64,000 nt of DNA from Methylocella tundrae (GCF_901905185.1 NZ_CABFMQ020000001.1:1-64000), one strand, 5' to 3'; positions 29,102 to 39,438 are shown, counted from the stretch's first letter. Made by a program: numbers and translations. Notes: generated from the sequence alone by a model not told the origin.

Positions 29102-32100
29102 ATGCGTTTCTCTCATTTCTTCATCGACCGGCCGATCTTCGCCGCGGTGCTTTCGATCATTTTGACGATCGCCGGCGCGATCGCGCAAAGGTCGCTGCCC
29201 GTTTCCGAATATCCGGAAATCGCGCCGCCGACGGTGAACATCACGACAATTTACCCAGGCGCCTCCGCCGAGGTTATCGCGGCGACCGTCGCGACGCCGA
29301 TCGAGCAGCAGGTCAACGGCGTCGACGACATGCTCTACATCACCTCGCAATCGACGGGCGACGGGAAGCTCTCGATCAACGTCGTTTTCAAGCCGGGAAC
29401 CAACGTCGATCAGGCGCAGGTGCTGGTGCAAAACCGCGTCGCGATCGCCACCCCGCGGCTGCCTCAGGAAGTCATCCGGCAGGGCGTGACCGTGCAGAAG
29501 TCCTCGCCCGACCTCATGATGGTCGTCCATATGATCTCGCCCGACGGCTCGCGCGATCAGAAATATATCTCGAACTATGCGACGCTCCATCTCAAGGACC
29601 AGCTCGCGCGGGTCGACGGCGTGGGCGACGTCCAGATTTTTGGCGCGCGCGACTATTCGATGCGCGTCTGGCTCGATCCGGGCAAAGTCGCGGCGCGCGG
29701 CCTCACCGCCGGCGAGGTCGTCGCCGCGCTGCAGGCCGCCAATCTTCAGGTCGCCGCCGGCGCCATTAACCAGCCGCCGGTGTCTTCGCCGGCAGCCTTT
29801 CAGCTGGCCGTTCAAACGCTCGGGCGCCTCAGCGATCCAGCGCAGTTCGGAGACATTGTGCTCAGATCGGACGGCGATGGTTACGTGCGGCTGCGCGACG
29901 TCGCCCGCATCGAGCTTGGGGCGCAGGACTATACGGTCAACGCCTATCTCGACCGTGACGTCGCAACGGCGATGGTGGTCTTCCAGCGGCCGGGGTCGAA
30001 TGCTCTGGCGACCGCGGCGCTGGTCAAGGCCGCCATGGAGACGGCGAAAAAGGATTTCCCGCCGGGCATCGACTATACGGTCGTCTATAATCCGACGGAG
30101 TTTATTCAGCAGTCGGTCGATGAAGTCGTGCACACGCTTTTTGAGGCGGTCGGGCTCGTCGTCATCGTCGTCGTCGTGTTCCTGCAGACGTGGCGCGCCG
30201 CGATCATTCCGGTGATCGCCATTCCGGTTTCGCTGATCGGCTGTTTCCTGTTCATGAGCGGCGTTGGACTAACTTTCAACACGCTATCCCTCTTTGGTCT
30301 TGTGCTGGCGATCGGCATTGTCGTCGATGATGCAATCGTCGTCGTCGAAAATGTCGAGCGCTACCTTGAACATGGCATGGACCCGAAGGACGCGGCGCAT
30401 AAGACAATGGACGAGGTCGGCGGCGCATTGCTCGCGATCGCCCTTGTGCTTTGCGCGGTGTTCATCCCGACGGCCTTCATTACCGGCCTGCAGGGCGCTT
30501 TCTACAAGCAGTTCGCGATCACCATCGCCAGCGCGACCCTGATTTCCGCCTTCGTCTCCCTGACCTTGTCTCCGGCCCTCGCCGCCATTCTGCTCAAGCG
30601 GCGCGAAGGGGCGCCGAAGACATCGGGGCTGATCTACTGGCTCTCGACGCCCCTGCGCTGGTTTTTCGCAGCCTTCAACTGGGCGTTCGAAAAGCTCAGC
30701 AATGGCTATGGCGCGTTGACGGCGAGGCTCATCAGGGTCGGCTTCGTGTCGCTGATTATCTACGGCGGCCTCATCTATTTCGCCTTCGACCTTCTGAACA
30801 AGACTCCGACGGGACTCATTCCGCCGCTCGATCGCGGCTATCTCATCGCCGCGTTCCAGCTGCCGCCCGGCTCTTCGCTCGACCGCACCGACAAAGTGCT
30901 GCGCGACGCGACCGACATCATCCTGCACCGGGAGGGCGTTGAGCACGCCGTTGTTTTCGCCGGCTTCGACGGAGCGACCTTCACCAACGCCACCAACACT
31001 GGCGTTATCTTCGTCGCGTTGCAGCCCTTCGAGGAGCGCGTCAAGAAAGGTCTGACGGCGGCGAAAATCCTCGCTGACGTGCGCCAGCACATCGGCGTGC
31101 TCACAGACGCCTTCGCTTTCGTGCTGGAGCCACCATCCGTTCCCGGCATCGGCACCGGCGGCGGCCTCAAGGGTTATGTTCAAGATCGCGCCGGCCGCGG
31201 CCTGCCGGCGCTGGAAAACGCGACCTGGGGCCTTGTCGGCGCGATCGCCGCCAATCCCGGCTTCGCTCAACCCTTTACGCTGTTCAATACGAAAACGCCG
31301 CAGATCTACGCCGACATCGACCGCACCAAGGCGGAGTTGCTCGGCGTTCCGATTTCGCGCGTCTTCGAAGCCCTGTCCGTCTATATGGGATCGGCCTATA
31401 TCAACGACTTCAACATTCTGGGGCGCACCTATCAGGTCACCGCGCAGGCTGACAACCCGTTCCGGCTGACGACGCGGGACGTCGCGAATCTCAAGACCCG
31501 CAACGCCAGCTGCGATATGGTGCCGATCGGCTCGGTCGCGACGCTGAACGACACCACCGGACCGTTCCGCGTGACGCGTTACAATCTTTTCCCGGCGGCG
31601 GAAGTCCAGGTCAGCCTCGCCCGCGGCTTCTCTTCGGGTCAGGGCATTGCGGCTGTCGAGGCTCTCGCGAAAGAGAAGTTGCCGCAAGGTTTCGGCTTCG
31701 AATGGACAGAGATCGCGCTGCAGGAAAAGCTTGCCGGCAATACGGCGATCCTCGCTTTCGGCCTCGCCGTCGTCTTCGTCTTTCTCCTGCTCGCCGCGCT
31801 GTATGAAAGCTGGCTGCTGCCGTTCGCCGTCATCCTCATCGTGCCCATGTGCATTCTTGCGGCCATGCTTGGCGTCACCTATCGAGACCTCGACCGCAAT
31901 ATTCTGGTCGATATCGGCCTCGTCGTTCTTGTCGGTCTCGCGGCGAAGAACGCCATCCTGATCGTCGAATTCGCCAAGCAGGCCGAGGAGGAAGGCCATA
32001 CGCGGTTTGAAGCCGCCGTCAGCGCCGCGCGGACGCGGCTGCGTCCGATCCTGATGACCTCCTTCGCGTTCATCTTCGGCGTGTTGCCGCTCGCCCGCGC

Positions 32101-32347
32101 CGAGGGCGCTGGCGCCGAGATGCGCCAATCGCTCGGCACCGCGGTCTTTGCCGGCATGTTGGGCGTGACTCTGTTCGGACTTTTGTTCACGCCGACCTTC
32201 TATGTCGTCGTGCGCGGCTTCGGGGCGTGGCTTGGCCGTTTCAGGAAAAAGCCGACGCCGGATGCGGGGGCGCGCGAGCGCTCCGCGCGGGGGGACGGTC
32301 ATGGCAAAGCAAAGCAGGCGCCGACGGATGAAGTTCTGCCGGGGTAG
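29102..32347 (+). CDS. RND multidrug efflux permease (HAE1 family), pump 1
   Basis: This 1081-residue inner-membrane transporter uses proton import to drive drug export. The start MRFSHFFIDRPIFAAVLSII is the classic AcrB/MexB N-terminus. Twelve helices with two large periplasmic loops are evident. The proton-relay motif GIVVDDAIVVVENVER contains the paired aspartates, and LVDIGLVVLVGLAAKNAILIV contains the conserved lysine region. The C-terminal tail is charged. It pairs with the adaptor upstream; no outer-membrane channel gene adjoins, so it may use the NodT-type channel at 54559-56079. Confidence 0.95.
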   Translation: MRFSHFFIDRPIFAAVLSIILTIAGAIAQRSLPVSEYPEIAPPTVNITTIYPGASAEVIAATVATPIEQQVNGVDDMLYITSQSTGDGKLSINVVFKPGTNVDQAQVLVQNRVAIATPRLPQEVIRQGVTVQKSSPDLMMVVHMISPDGSRDQKYISNYATLHLKDQLARVDGVGDVQIFGARDYSMRVWLDPGKVAARGLTAGEVVAALQAANLQVAAGAINQPPVSSPAAFQLAVQTLGRLSDPAQFGDIVLRSDGDGYVRLRDVARIELGAQDYTVNAYLDRDVATAMVVFQRPGSNALATAALVKAAMETAKKDFPPGIDYTVVYNPTEFIQQSVDEVVHTLFEAVGLVVIVVVVFLQTWRAAIIPVIAIPVSLIGCFLFMSGVGLTFNTLSLFGLVLAIGIVVDDAIVVVENVERYLEHGMDPKDAAHKTMDEVGGALLAIALVLCAVFIPTAFITGLQGAFYKQFAITIASATLISAFVSLTLSPALAAILLKRREGAPKTSGLIYWLSTPLRWFFAAFNWAFEKLSNGYGALTARLIRVGFVSLIIYGGLIYFAFDLLNKTPTGLIPPLDRGYLIAAFQLPPGSSLDRTDKVLRDATDIILHREGVEHAVVFAGFDGATFTNATNTGVIFVALQPFEERVKKGLTAAKILADVRQHIGVLTDAFAFVLEPPSVPGIGTGGGLKGYVQDRAGRGLPALENATWGLVGAIAANPGFAQPFTLFNTKTPQIYADIDRTKAELLGVPISRVFEALSVYMGSAYINDFNILGRTYQVTAQADNPFRLTTRDVANLKTRNASCDMVPIGSVATLNDTTGPFRVTRYNLFPAAEVQVSLARGFSSGQGIAAVEALAKEKLPQGFGFEWTEIALQEKLAGNTAILAFGLAVVFVFLLLAALYESWLLPFAVILIVPMCILAAMLGVTYRDLDRNILVDIGLVVLVGLAAKNAILIVEFAKQAEEEGHTRFEAAVSAARTRLRPILMTSFAFIFGVLPLARAEGAGAEMRQSLGTAVFAGMLGVTLFGLLFTPTFYVVVRGFGAWLGRFRKKPTPDAGARERSARGDGHGKAKQAPTDEVLPG

Positions 32348-32684
32348 ACTTCGGAGACGCCGGCTCGTTCAACCAGCGCCGCCGATCGAAGCCGCCGACG
32401 CGCGCGGCCTCGCGCGGCGCGGCATTTCACCTTTTTTGCCCAACTGCGATTGTTCGTTCTCAAACGGCCAAATCGTAACTATCATGATGGAGGTGACTTA
32501 GACCGGCGGGAGCGAAGGGCTTCAGGAAACGCCTGTTCAACGGTTCGGAGGATGCTCTCGGCCAATGCCCCGCGTTTCCAGACGCCGGCGGTCTTCGTGA
32601 CGCAGATCCGCCTCCGTCCCACGGCCCCGCACGATCGCTTGCAACGGAAGCTATCACTTGCAACGGAAGCTTCGGGAGATGCCC
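32348..32684. other. 337-base intergenic region before the second iorAB pair
   Basis: I see no supportable gene. A GC-rich inverted stretch followed by TTTTTT near 32430-32440 could serve as a weak terminator for the RND permease, but the stem is short. The last 50 bases hold the 19-base tandem repeat listed separately. The promoter of iorA copy 2 probably lies here. Confidence 0.45.
32638..32671 (+). repeat. 19-bp-period tandem duplication upstream of iorA copy 2
   Basis: CTTGCAACGGAAGCT occurs at 32638-32652 and again at 32657-32671, separated by ATCA. The second copy ends 13 bases before the start codon of the 2Fe-2S subunit gene. It may be a duplicated regulatory site or a replication-slippage product. 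Confidence 0.7.
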
Positions 32685-33161
32685 ATGGCCTACACAATCA
32701 AAGTCAATGGAGTGGAACGCACCGCCGATGTCGATGGAGACACCCCCCTTCTTTGGGTTCTGCGCGATGTTTTTGGAATGACCGGCACCAAATTCGGCTG
32801 CGGCGCTTCGCTCTGCGGCGCATGCACAGTGCATCAGGACGGAAACGCCATTCGATCCTGCATCACCTCGATCGACAGCATCGGCGGTTCGTCGATCACG
32901 ACGATCGAAGCCATCGGCGATACGCCGTCCGGCGCGAAAATTCAGAAAGCCTGGCTCGATCTTGAGGCGCCGCAATGCGGTTACTGTCAGTCGGGCCAGA
33001 TCATGTCCGCCGCCGCGCTTCTCGCGGGCAACGCACATCCAAGCGATAACGATATCGATGAGGCGATGTCCGGCAATATATGCCGATGCGGCACATATTC
33101 GCGCATTCGGGAAGCGATCAAACTCGCGGCCGGCGAGAACGCCGTCAAGCAGGGAGGCTGA
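32685..33161 (+). CDS. iorA: 2Fe-2S subunit of a molybdenum hydroxylase (IorA-like), copy 2
   Basis: This 158-residue protein is the iron-sulfur partner of the following molybdoenzyme. Cysteines of the first cluster are in [13 protein letters not shown] and RSC; those of the second cluster are in [10 protein letters not shown] and NICRCGTY. It is homologous to the copy at 15565-16026 but clearly diverged, for example in the middle ([11 protein letters not shown]) and C-terminus. GGGAG lies six bases before the chosen ATG. The molybdenum subunit gene follows after three bases. Confidence 0.92.
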   Translation: MAYTIKVNGVERTADVDGDTPLLWVLRDVFGMTGTKFGCGASLCGACTVHQDGNAIRSCITSIDSIGGSSITTIEAIGDTPSGAKIQKAWLDLEAPQCGYCQSGQIMSAAALLAGNAHPSDNDIDEAMSGNICRCGTYSRIREAIKLAAGENAVKQGG

Positions 33162-33164
33162 CCC

Positions 33165-35366
33165 ATGTTGCTCGATCATGTCATTATTGATGGCGGGGAC
33201 GCCGGCTCCGCTCCATCCTCAAGCGGCCATTCGCGCCGGAACTTTCTGAAAATCGGCGCAGCGGCGGGCGGCGGCCTGCTCCTTGGCTTCCGTCTGTCAG
33301 GCTTTAGCGGCGCGGCCGCGGCGGCGGACTCTGAAGATTTCGCGCCCAACGCCTATATTCGCATCGGTCGCGACAATGAGGTGACGCTGATTGTCGCGCA
33401 GGTCGAGATGGGCCAGGGCACGTTCACCTCCATGCCCATGCTGATCGCCGAGGAATTGGAGGTTGATCTCGGCCAGGTGCGCGTCGAACCGGCGCCTGCA
33501 AACGATAAGCTTTACGCCAATCCGTTGCTCGGCTTCCAGGCCACCGGCGGTTCGACTTCGGTGCGTGCGCTCTGGAAGCCGCTGCTGCAAGCAGGCGCGG
33601 CGGCGCGCGTCCTGCTGATCAAGGCGGCTGCCGAAACTTGGAATGTCGATCCGGCTTCCTTGCGCGCCGAGAAAGGCGAAGTCATCGACGCCGCGTCGAG
33701 CCGCAAGCTCTCTTATGGCGCGCTGGCCGACAAGGCGGCGACCTACCCTGTCCCGGACGCGCCCGCGCTGAAAGATCCAAAGGATTATAAGCTCATCGGG
33801 ACGCCGGCGAAACGGGTCGACACGCCGAGCAAGCTGAACGGATCGGCGAAATACGGTATAGACGCGATGCTTCCCGGCATGAAATTCGCCGCCGTCGCCG
33901 CCTGTCCGACCTTCGGCGGCAAGCTCAAAAGCGTCGACGACAGCAAGGCGATGGCGGTGAAGGGTGTGCGCCAGATCGTCAGACTCGACGACGCGGTCGC
34001 GGTGATCGCCGACCACAATGGCGCGGCGCGCAAAGGTCTCGCCGCTCTCGTTATCGCCTGGAACGACGGTCCGAACGCCCATGTGTCCCAGGCCGATCTC
34101 ATCGAACAACTGAGGGAAGCCGCGAAGACGGACGGGGTCGTCGCTTCCAGGATCGGCGACGCGCAAAAGGCGATCAGCGGCGCCGCAAAAAAAATCGAGG
34201 CCGTCTATCAGCAGCCGTTCCTCGCCCATGCCGCCATGGAGCCGATGAATTGCACGCTCGACCTTCGCGAGGACGGGTGCGACGTCTTTGTCGGCACGCA
34301 AGTGATCACGAGAGCGCAAGCCGCCGTCGCCAAGGCGACCGGGCTGCCGCTGAACAAGGTGAAGGTGCACAATCATTTGATCGGCGGCGGTTTCGGGCGC
34401 CGGCTTGATGAAGACGGGATCTATCAGGCCGCAAGGATCGCCAAAGAGGTCGACGGCCCCGTGAAAGTGGTCTGGTCGCGCGAAGAAGACACCCAGCACG
34501 ACGTCTACCGGCCCTATTATTATGATGTGCTCGCCGCGGGGCTCGACGAGAGCGGCGCCCCCATCGCTTTCAGCCATCGCGTCGTGGGCTCCTCCATCTT
34601 GGCGCGCTGGGCGCCGCCACTGTTCAAGGGCGGCCTCGATTTCGACGCCGTCGAAGGCGCGGCGGGTCCATACAGCTTTCCCAATGTTCTCGTCGACTAT
34701 GTGCGTCACGAGCCGCCGCCGGGCATGACGACGGGCTGGTGGCGCGGCGTCGGCATGACCCATAACGCCTTCATGGTCGAAGGCTTTATCGATGAGCTGG
34801 CCGCGGCCGCGAAGAAAGATCCGGTCGAATTTCGCCGCGCGCTGCTCGGCAAATCCCCGCGCGCGAAAGCGGTGCTCGATCTCGCGGCGGAGAAATCCGG
34901 CTGGGGCTCGCCCCTGCCGGCAGGGCGCGGCCGCGGCGTCTCGGTCATCTTCGGTTTTGGAAGCTATCTGGCCCAGGTCGCCGAGGTCGCGGTCGACAAG
35001 GACGGAACGGTGCGCGTCGAACGCATCGTCGCCGCCTTCGATTGCGGCCGGCAGGTCAATCCGGACACTTTGAAGGCGCAGATTGAGGGCGGGTCCATCT
35101 TTGGCGTCACCGCCGCGCTCTACGGCGAGATCACGCTCAGGGACGGGCGCGTCGAACAGGGTAATTTTGACACCTACCAATTGCTCCGGATCAATGAGGC
35201 TCCCAAAATAGAAGTCTATCTGGTGGACAGTCAGGAGGCGCCGGGAGGCGCTGGCGAGCCGGGGACGGCCGGAATCGCTCCCGCTATCGTCAATGCGATC
35301 TTCGCGGCCACCGGCAAGCGGTTGCGAAAACTGCCGATCGACGCAAATGCGCTGAGATCGGCGTAA
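33165..35366 (+). CDS. iorB: molybdopterin-binding subunit of a molybdenum hydroxylase (IorB-like), copy 2
   Basis: This 733-residue catalytic subunit has an N-terminal extension of about 22 residues and then a twin-arginine signal, SRRNFLKIGAAAGGGLLLG, a close fit to the SRRxFLK consensus, so export to the periplasm is likely. Cofactor-binding signatures are MGQGTFTSMP, GGGFGRRLDED and the catalytic glutamate in GAGEPGTAGIAPA. Tryptophan-rich TGWWRGVGMTHN corresponds to the family's substrate channel region. It is paralogous to the product at 16031-18208. The next gene downstream encodes an HxlR regulator, perhaps controlling this pair. Confidence 0.92.
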   Translation: MLLDHVIIDGGDAGSAPSSSGHSRRNFLKIGAAAGGGLLLGFRLSGFSGAAAAADSEDFAPNAYIRIGRDNEVTLIVAQVEMGQGTFTSMPMLIAEELEVDLGQVRVEPAPANDKLYANPLLGFQATGGSTSVRALWKPLLQAGAAARVLLIKAAAETWNVDPASLRAEKGEVIDAASSRKLSYGALADKAATYPVPDAPALKDPKDYKLIGTPAKRVDTPSKLNGSAKYGIDAMLPGMKFAAVAACPTFGGKLKSVDDSKAMAVKGVRQIVRLDDAVAVIADHNGAARKGLAALVIAWNDGPNAHVSQADLIEQLREAAKTDGVVASRIGDAQKAISGAAKKIEAVYQQPFLAHAAMEPMNCTLDLREDGCDVFVGTQVITRAQAAVAKATGLPLNKVKVHNHLIGGGFGRRLDEDGIYQAARIAKEVDGPVKVVWSREEDTQHDVYRPYYYDVLAAGLDESGAPIAFSHRVVGSSILARWAPPLFKGGLDFDAVEGAAGPYSFPNVLVDYVRHEPPPGMTTGWWRGVGMTHNAFMVEGFIDELAAAAKKDPVEFRRALLGKSPRAKAVLDLAAEKSGWGSPLPAGRGRGVSVIFGFGSYLAQVAEVAVDKDGTVRVERIVAAFDCGRQVNPDTLKAQIEGGSIFGVTAALYGEITLRDGRVEQGNFDTYQLLRINEAPKIEVYLVDSQEAPGGAGEPGTAGIAPAIVNAIFAATGKRLRKLPIDANALRSA

Positions 35367-35388
35367 AGGGATGCGGCGCCCCGAAAAT

Positions 35389-35403
35389 TAGCGCGTTGCG
35401 CTA
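35389..35403. promoter_or_regulatory. perfect palindrome between iorB copy 2 and the HxlR gene
   Basis: TAGCGC, a GTT spacer, then GCGCTA make a perfect 6-bp inverted repeat 58 bases before the HxlR start. AAAATT precedes it. It could be an operator for autoregulation or a simple hairpin ending the iorAB message; no T-tract follows on the plus strand. Confidence 0.35.
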
Positions 35404-35460
35404 CCCGCGAAGGCCGCGCGGCCCTGTGGCGGGGGAAAAGCATCGCTTTGTGAGAGAATC

Positions 35461-35976
35461 ATGCGCCGTAAGAGCTTCGAGACCATGGAATGCCCCATCG
35501 CCCGCAGTCTCGAAAGAGTCGGCGAATGGTGGAGCATTCTCATCCTGCGCGACGCTCTCAGCGGCATCACGCGGTTCGACGCCTTCGAGGCCAATCTCAA
35601 GATCGCGCCGAACATGCTGACGCGGCGTCTCAACGCCCTCGTCGAGGACGGCCTCCTGGAGCGCCGGCTCTATCATGAGCGTCCGAAGCGCTATGAATAT
35701 GTACTGACCGCAAGGGGGCGCGATTTCCTGCCGGTCCTTTTCGCTCTGGTCGATTATGGCAATCGCCAGTTCACGACGGAAGGCGAAAAGGTTCAAATCG
35801 TCGATCTGGAGACAGGCCGCATCATTGATCCTGTGCTGGTCGACCGCGCGACCGGCGCGCCCCTGACGGGAGCATCGCGCTTCGGGTTCATCAAAAGCGC
35901 CCCTGATGGCGCTCCGCAAGCCTGTGAACGTGATGCCGCCACCCCGCTCCGGGCTTCGTCGCGAGGTAGAGCATGA
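35461..35976 (+). CDS. HxlR-family winged-helix transcriptional regulator
   Basis: This 171-residue DNA-binding protein has the HxlR signature: a cysteine near the N-terminus (ETMECPIARSLE), then VGEWWSILILRDAL, FDAFEANLKIAPNMLTRRL as the recognition helix region, and GLLERRLYHERPKRYEYVLT as the wing. HxlR proteins respond to aldehydes, quinones or redox signals, often through that cysteine. The C-terminal 50 residues extend beyond the minimal domain. It lies 94 bases after iorB copy 2 on the same strand and converges with the phosphorylase gene 34 bases away. Control of the molybdoenzyme is an inference from position. Confidence 0.88.
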   Translation: MRRKSFETMECPIARSLERVGEWWSILILRDALSGITRFDAFEANLKIAPNMLTRRLNALVEDGLLERRLYHERPKRYEYVLTARGRDFLPVLFALVDYGNRQFTTEGEKVQIVDLETGRIIDPVLVDRATGAPLTGASRFGFIKSAPDGAPQACERDAATPLRASSRGRA

Positions 35977-36010
35977 CGCCGGAAAGTTGCGGACTTTTCG
36001 ACATCTTGCT

Positions 36011-39000
36011 TTAAGCCCGTTCGTCGATGTCCCAGGTTGCGATCAGGCCCCGATAGGCGGGCTCCGGCGCGCGCTCGCCAAACAGCCGGCGTTTGCCGAG
36101 GCCGTAACGAATGAGCAGATTGGCGAACAGGCCCGGTCCGCTCGAGTAAATGCGCCAGCCCCCTTCGAGGCCGATCTCTCCCCTCCGGACGCGATCCCAT
36201 TGCGCGCTGGCGCTTAAGCGATCGGCGAAGGCCGCGTCGCTGCTGCTGAAAAAAGCATTGCGCTGGCGCGGCAACGCTTGCGCCAGCCTGTTTCCGACCG
36301 AGACCGGATTGACGATTTCGAGCGCCTCGAAAAGCGCGTCGAGATCGCCGAGCACAGCCACGGCCTCGCCATAGCGCAGATGCGAATGCGTATACATGAG
36401 GCCGATCTCGCGGCCGAAGAAAGAGGATGATTCGGCGCGCCGAAAGATCGTCTGTGGGCCGCCGCTATAATGGACCGGCCGGTCCATCAGCCTTGCTCCA
36501 TCGGGAAAGATGAGATGATCACGGATAAGGCGCAGATGATGGCGCGTCTGTTCCGGCGTAAATAGACCGCCGATGATGCTGCGCGTCATCGGCAGCAGCG
36601 AATAGCGCAGGCCCGTGCGGGAATCGCTCGGATGCAGCAGCAGTTCGGGTTGGGAGCGTCCCGGGCCGAAAACGCCGTAACCCGCGACCGTCTCGTCGCG
36701 AATGAGATAGGCGTTGAAATCCGCCCGCATGGCCTCCGCGAGTTTGTCCAGCGGGTCGGCCTCCCACGCGCGGCTCGCCTCGCGCAGAACGCCAGCGTAG
36801 CGGCGCAGCTGCTGAAACAGGAGAGCGGCCGTCCAGCTCGAGACCATCCAGTCCCGCATCAGAGGGTCAACGGGCTGAAGCGAATCGTTCCAGTCGCCTT
36901 CGCCATAGCGCATGAGATGCATGCCGGGAATGAAGCGCAGCCGAACGGCCGAGATCAGCTTTTCAATATGCGCCGCGACGGTGTCCACGCGCTCCGTGCG
37001 TTCAAGCGTATCCTCGCGCCGCCATGCGATCTTCTCATCGAGAAAAGCGAAGTCTCCGGTCGCCTCGATATAATCATTCAGCGCCTTTAGGGGCCAGACG
37101 ATGATGTCGCCATGGCTGACGCGGTCCTGGACGATCGCGTAAGGGTCGAGCATGAACCATTGCGGCCAGTCCCCGCTCGACTGATATTGCTGAGCGAAGA
37201 CGAGGCGCAGAATCTCTTTGACGGGTTCGTCATGCTCCAGCGCGAGCAGAAACTCGACGGGTCCCTGACAGACGTCGCGCGCGCCCCAGGCGGCGCCGGT
37301 ATATTGTTCGAGGCCATGCGGCGCGGTGAGATGGATCATGGCGTTCTGCGCCAGCCAGGGAAACAGGCAGTCGAGCGCGCTGTTTCCCTCGATGCGCAAA
37401 CCGCGTGTGACCGAACGCCAGAAGCGCTCGGCTGGCGCCAGCAGATCCTCATCCGCGACGCCCCGCTCGAATTTTTGGGCGAGCGCGTCGGCCTCGGCCG
37501 CATCGGTCATGGAGCCGGCGACGGCGAAAGAGAAGTCGCGCGTCGGCCTCGTGCGGAGCGCCACGTAAGCGCCGCCACGGAAACGGCCGTCCGTATAAAG
37601 CAGCTCATCGCCGCCGATCGCCTCGATGGCGTCAGGGGCGCCGCTGACGAGATGATAGACCGCATTCGGGTAGCGCTGGCCCCAGAGCCAGTTCGGATCG
37701 GGGCGCAGGGAAGCGCGCTTCGTCTCCGCGTTTACCTCGATCCGGCTTTCGTGGTCGAATTCGCGCTCGCCCAACGCCAGATGGCCGAAGATGAGAAAGC
37801 GGCAGGGATCGCCTTCGACTTCGATGCGCCATTGCATCGCGGGATTTTGACCCGAAGCAATGGCGCTGATGGTGATCGTGCGGTTGCCCAGCGCATAGAT
37901 CCAGCGGCAATGGGAGAGGCCGATCTCGAAGGCGGACGGGATCGCCAGCATCCGCCAGCCTTCGCCAAGGTCGGCCATGATCCGTAAACCGCTGGCGCGG
38001 GAGACGTTGTAAGGATCGCGCGAGACCGAAAACAGCTTGTGAAACGAGGTGTTGCCGATCGTGAGCTGGGCCCCGAAAACGCCATGCATCCAGGCGGTTG
38101 CGCAAAGCGTCGCATCATCCGGCAGCATCGCGGCGCCAGAGCGCAGAAGCGCGCCATGACGGCGCGTTAATATCCGCTCCTTGTCGCGCAAGACGATATG
38201 AGAATTGTGCGGCGCATTCGGAGTAAAAAACGAAAGCAGGCGGCCGTCGGCCCGCTCCTCGTGCAGGCGGTCGGGGAAGCGTCTGGCGATCTCGTCTTCC
38301 GGGAGGAGCGCCGCTTTGGCGGGCGCCGCGCCCTGGACGAGGCTGCGGACGGGCGTCGTCAGGGGCGGCGCTTCCAGCGCGACATCCCTCCACGCGATCG
38401 CGTCGATGCGCGCGAGATCCGCGTCGCCCGACGCGCGGGGCTGATCCGGCTCATAGAGGCCGAAGAAGCGCCAGGCGGCGCTTTGCCCAGGCGCCAGCGC
38501 GATGGGCGCGGACTGGATCGCGACGCAGGCCATCTCATGCTGCAGCCGCGCATCCGGCAGGTCGACGCCGAAAGGAAAGCTGAAAGCGTTGTCATCACGA
38601 AAGGCGGGACCAAAAAGCTGCTTGCCGTCGGTCGCATAGCTTATCGCGCCATCGAGGCAGCCATGCATCACGAAGGGGCAGCGGCCCTCTTGCGCCAGAT
38701 TCTGGCGGCTCATCACGACGGGGCCGAAGCGCTCATGCTTCGCGGCGAAATGGTCGATATATTGCGAGACATAGGCTTCATTGTTCATAAGGAAGCCGCG
38801 CGGCCCAAGCCCGATGTCCTGAATCAGAATCGCATCCATGGCGCGAACGGCGCCGCGATTCTCGACGTCGAGCCGCCAGATCCAGGCGGCTTGGTGCGGC
38901 TGCGCAAAAAGCGTGACGCGATGGCGCACGCCCTGTGTTTCGCCCTCAAAGACGAAGCACTCTCGCCCGGCGCCGAAACGAATGTCGGCGTTTGGCCCGA

Positions 39001-39241
39001 CGACCTCGATCGGCGGCGCTCCCTCAAGGCGCAGATAGATGCGCCCGACGCCGCCGTCGATCGGCGACCCTAGCAGCTGATTGATCAGGATCGGGGCGGC
39101 GCCGTCGCGATGATGTTCGATCGAGAAGACGCATCCGTTCGGCAGCGCGCTGATTTTAAGGCCGCCGCCGTTCTCGATCCGGCTGAGACCGAGGGCGCCG
39201 TCGCGCGGCGTAGTCCAATTGCGCGCCTTGAGGCCGGTCAT
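36011..39241 (-). CDS. GH94-type glycoside phosphorylase (glycosyltransferase 36-like)
   Basis: This 1076-residue protein matches the cellobiose-phosphorylase-like GH94 family: an N-terminal beta-sandwich (with [16 protein letters not shown] and FFGLYEPDQ), a helical linker, then an alpha/alpha barrel with the active-site motif [10 protein letters not shown] (Asp786 is the second aspartate) and [14 protein letters not shown]. Such enzymes cleave beta-glucosides using phosphate. A length of about 1075-1120 is seen in 1,2-beta-oligoglucan phosphorylases, so a beta-glucan substrate is a reasonable guess but unproven. There is no signal peptide, so it acts in the cytosol. The start at 39241 follows GAGGG; a longer in-frame start 37 codons upstream is low-complexity. 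It stands alone. Confidence 0.8.
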   Translation of the reverse strand: MTGLKARNWTTPRDGALGLSRIENGGGLKISALPNGCVFSIEHHRDGAAPILINQLLGSPIDGGVGRIYLRLEGAPPIEVVGPNADIRFGAGRECFVFEGETQGVRHRVTLFAQPHQAAWIWRLDVENRGAVRAMDAILIQDIGLGPRGFLMNNEAYVSQYIDHFAAKHERFGPVVMSRQNLAQEGRCPFVMHGCLDGAISYATDGKQLFGPAFRDDNAFSFPFGVDLPDARLQHEMACVAIQSAPIALAPGQSAAWRFFGLYEPDQPRASGDADLARIDAIAWRDVALEAPPLTTPVRSLVQGAAPAKAALLPEDEIARRFPDRLHEERADGRLLSFFTPNAPHNSHIVLRDKERILTRRHGALLRSGAAMLPDDATLCATAWMHGVFGAQLTIGNTSFHKLFSVSRDPYNVSRASGLRIMADLGEGWRMLAIPSAFEIGLSHCRWIYALGNRTITISAIASGQNPAMQWRIEVEGDPCRFLIFGHLALGEREFDHESRIEVNAETKRASLRPDPNWLWGQRYPNAVYHLVSGAPDAIEAIGGDELLYTDGRFRGGAYVALRTRPTRDFSFAVAGSMTDAAEADALAQKFERGVADEDLLAPAERFWRSVTRGLRIEGNSALDCLFPWLAQNAMIHLTAPHGLEQYTGAAWGARDVCQGPVEFLLALEHDEPVKEILRLVFAQQYQSSGDWPQWFMLDPYAIVQDRVSHGDIIVWPLKALNDYIEATGDFAFLDEKIAWRREDTLERTERVDTVAAHIEKLISAVRLRFIPGMHLMRYGEGDWNDSLQPVDPLMRDWMVSSWTAALLFQQLRRYAGVLREASRAWEADPLDKLAEAMRADFNAYLIRDETVAGYGVFGPGRSQPELLLHPSDSRTGLRYSLLPMTRSIIGGLFTPEQTRHHLRLIRDHLIFPDGARLMDRPVHYSGGPQTIFRRAESSSFFGREIGLMYTHSHLRYGEAVAVLGDLDALFEALEIVNPVSVGNRLAQALPRQRNAFFSSSDAAFADRLSASAQWDRVRRGEIGLEGGWRIYSSGPGLFANLLIRYGLGKRRLFGERAPEPAYRGLIATWDIDERA

Positions 39242-39438
39242 CTTTTGTTCGCCCTCAATTGCGTGCAAGGAGCGCCGCCGCATGGCGCCGCAGGGGCGGC
39301 AACATAAAAGATGGTGCGCGCCGCCGCAAATCAGCCGGTCGGGATCCACCAAGCCCTTGCCGGCGTTGCGCGGGCGCGTTTCACTGCATGTGTTTCGCCA
39401 CTAAACAAATCGCCCTGGCTGCGATGGAAGGGTTTGCG

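Noticed and set aside
30284..32302. 672-codon minus-strand frame opposite the RND permease of pump 1
   Set aside because: Composition and lack of motifs show it is a shadow of the permease gene, whose own motifs are unambiguous.
33297..35180. 627-codon minus-strand frame opposite iorB copy 2
   Set aside because: Shadow of a well-supported molybdoenzyme gene; no ribosome site and no recognisable domain.
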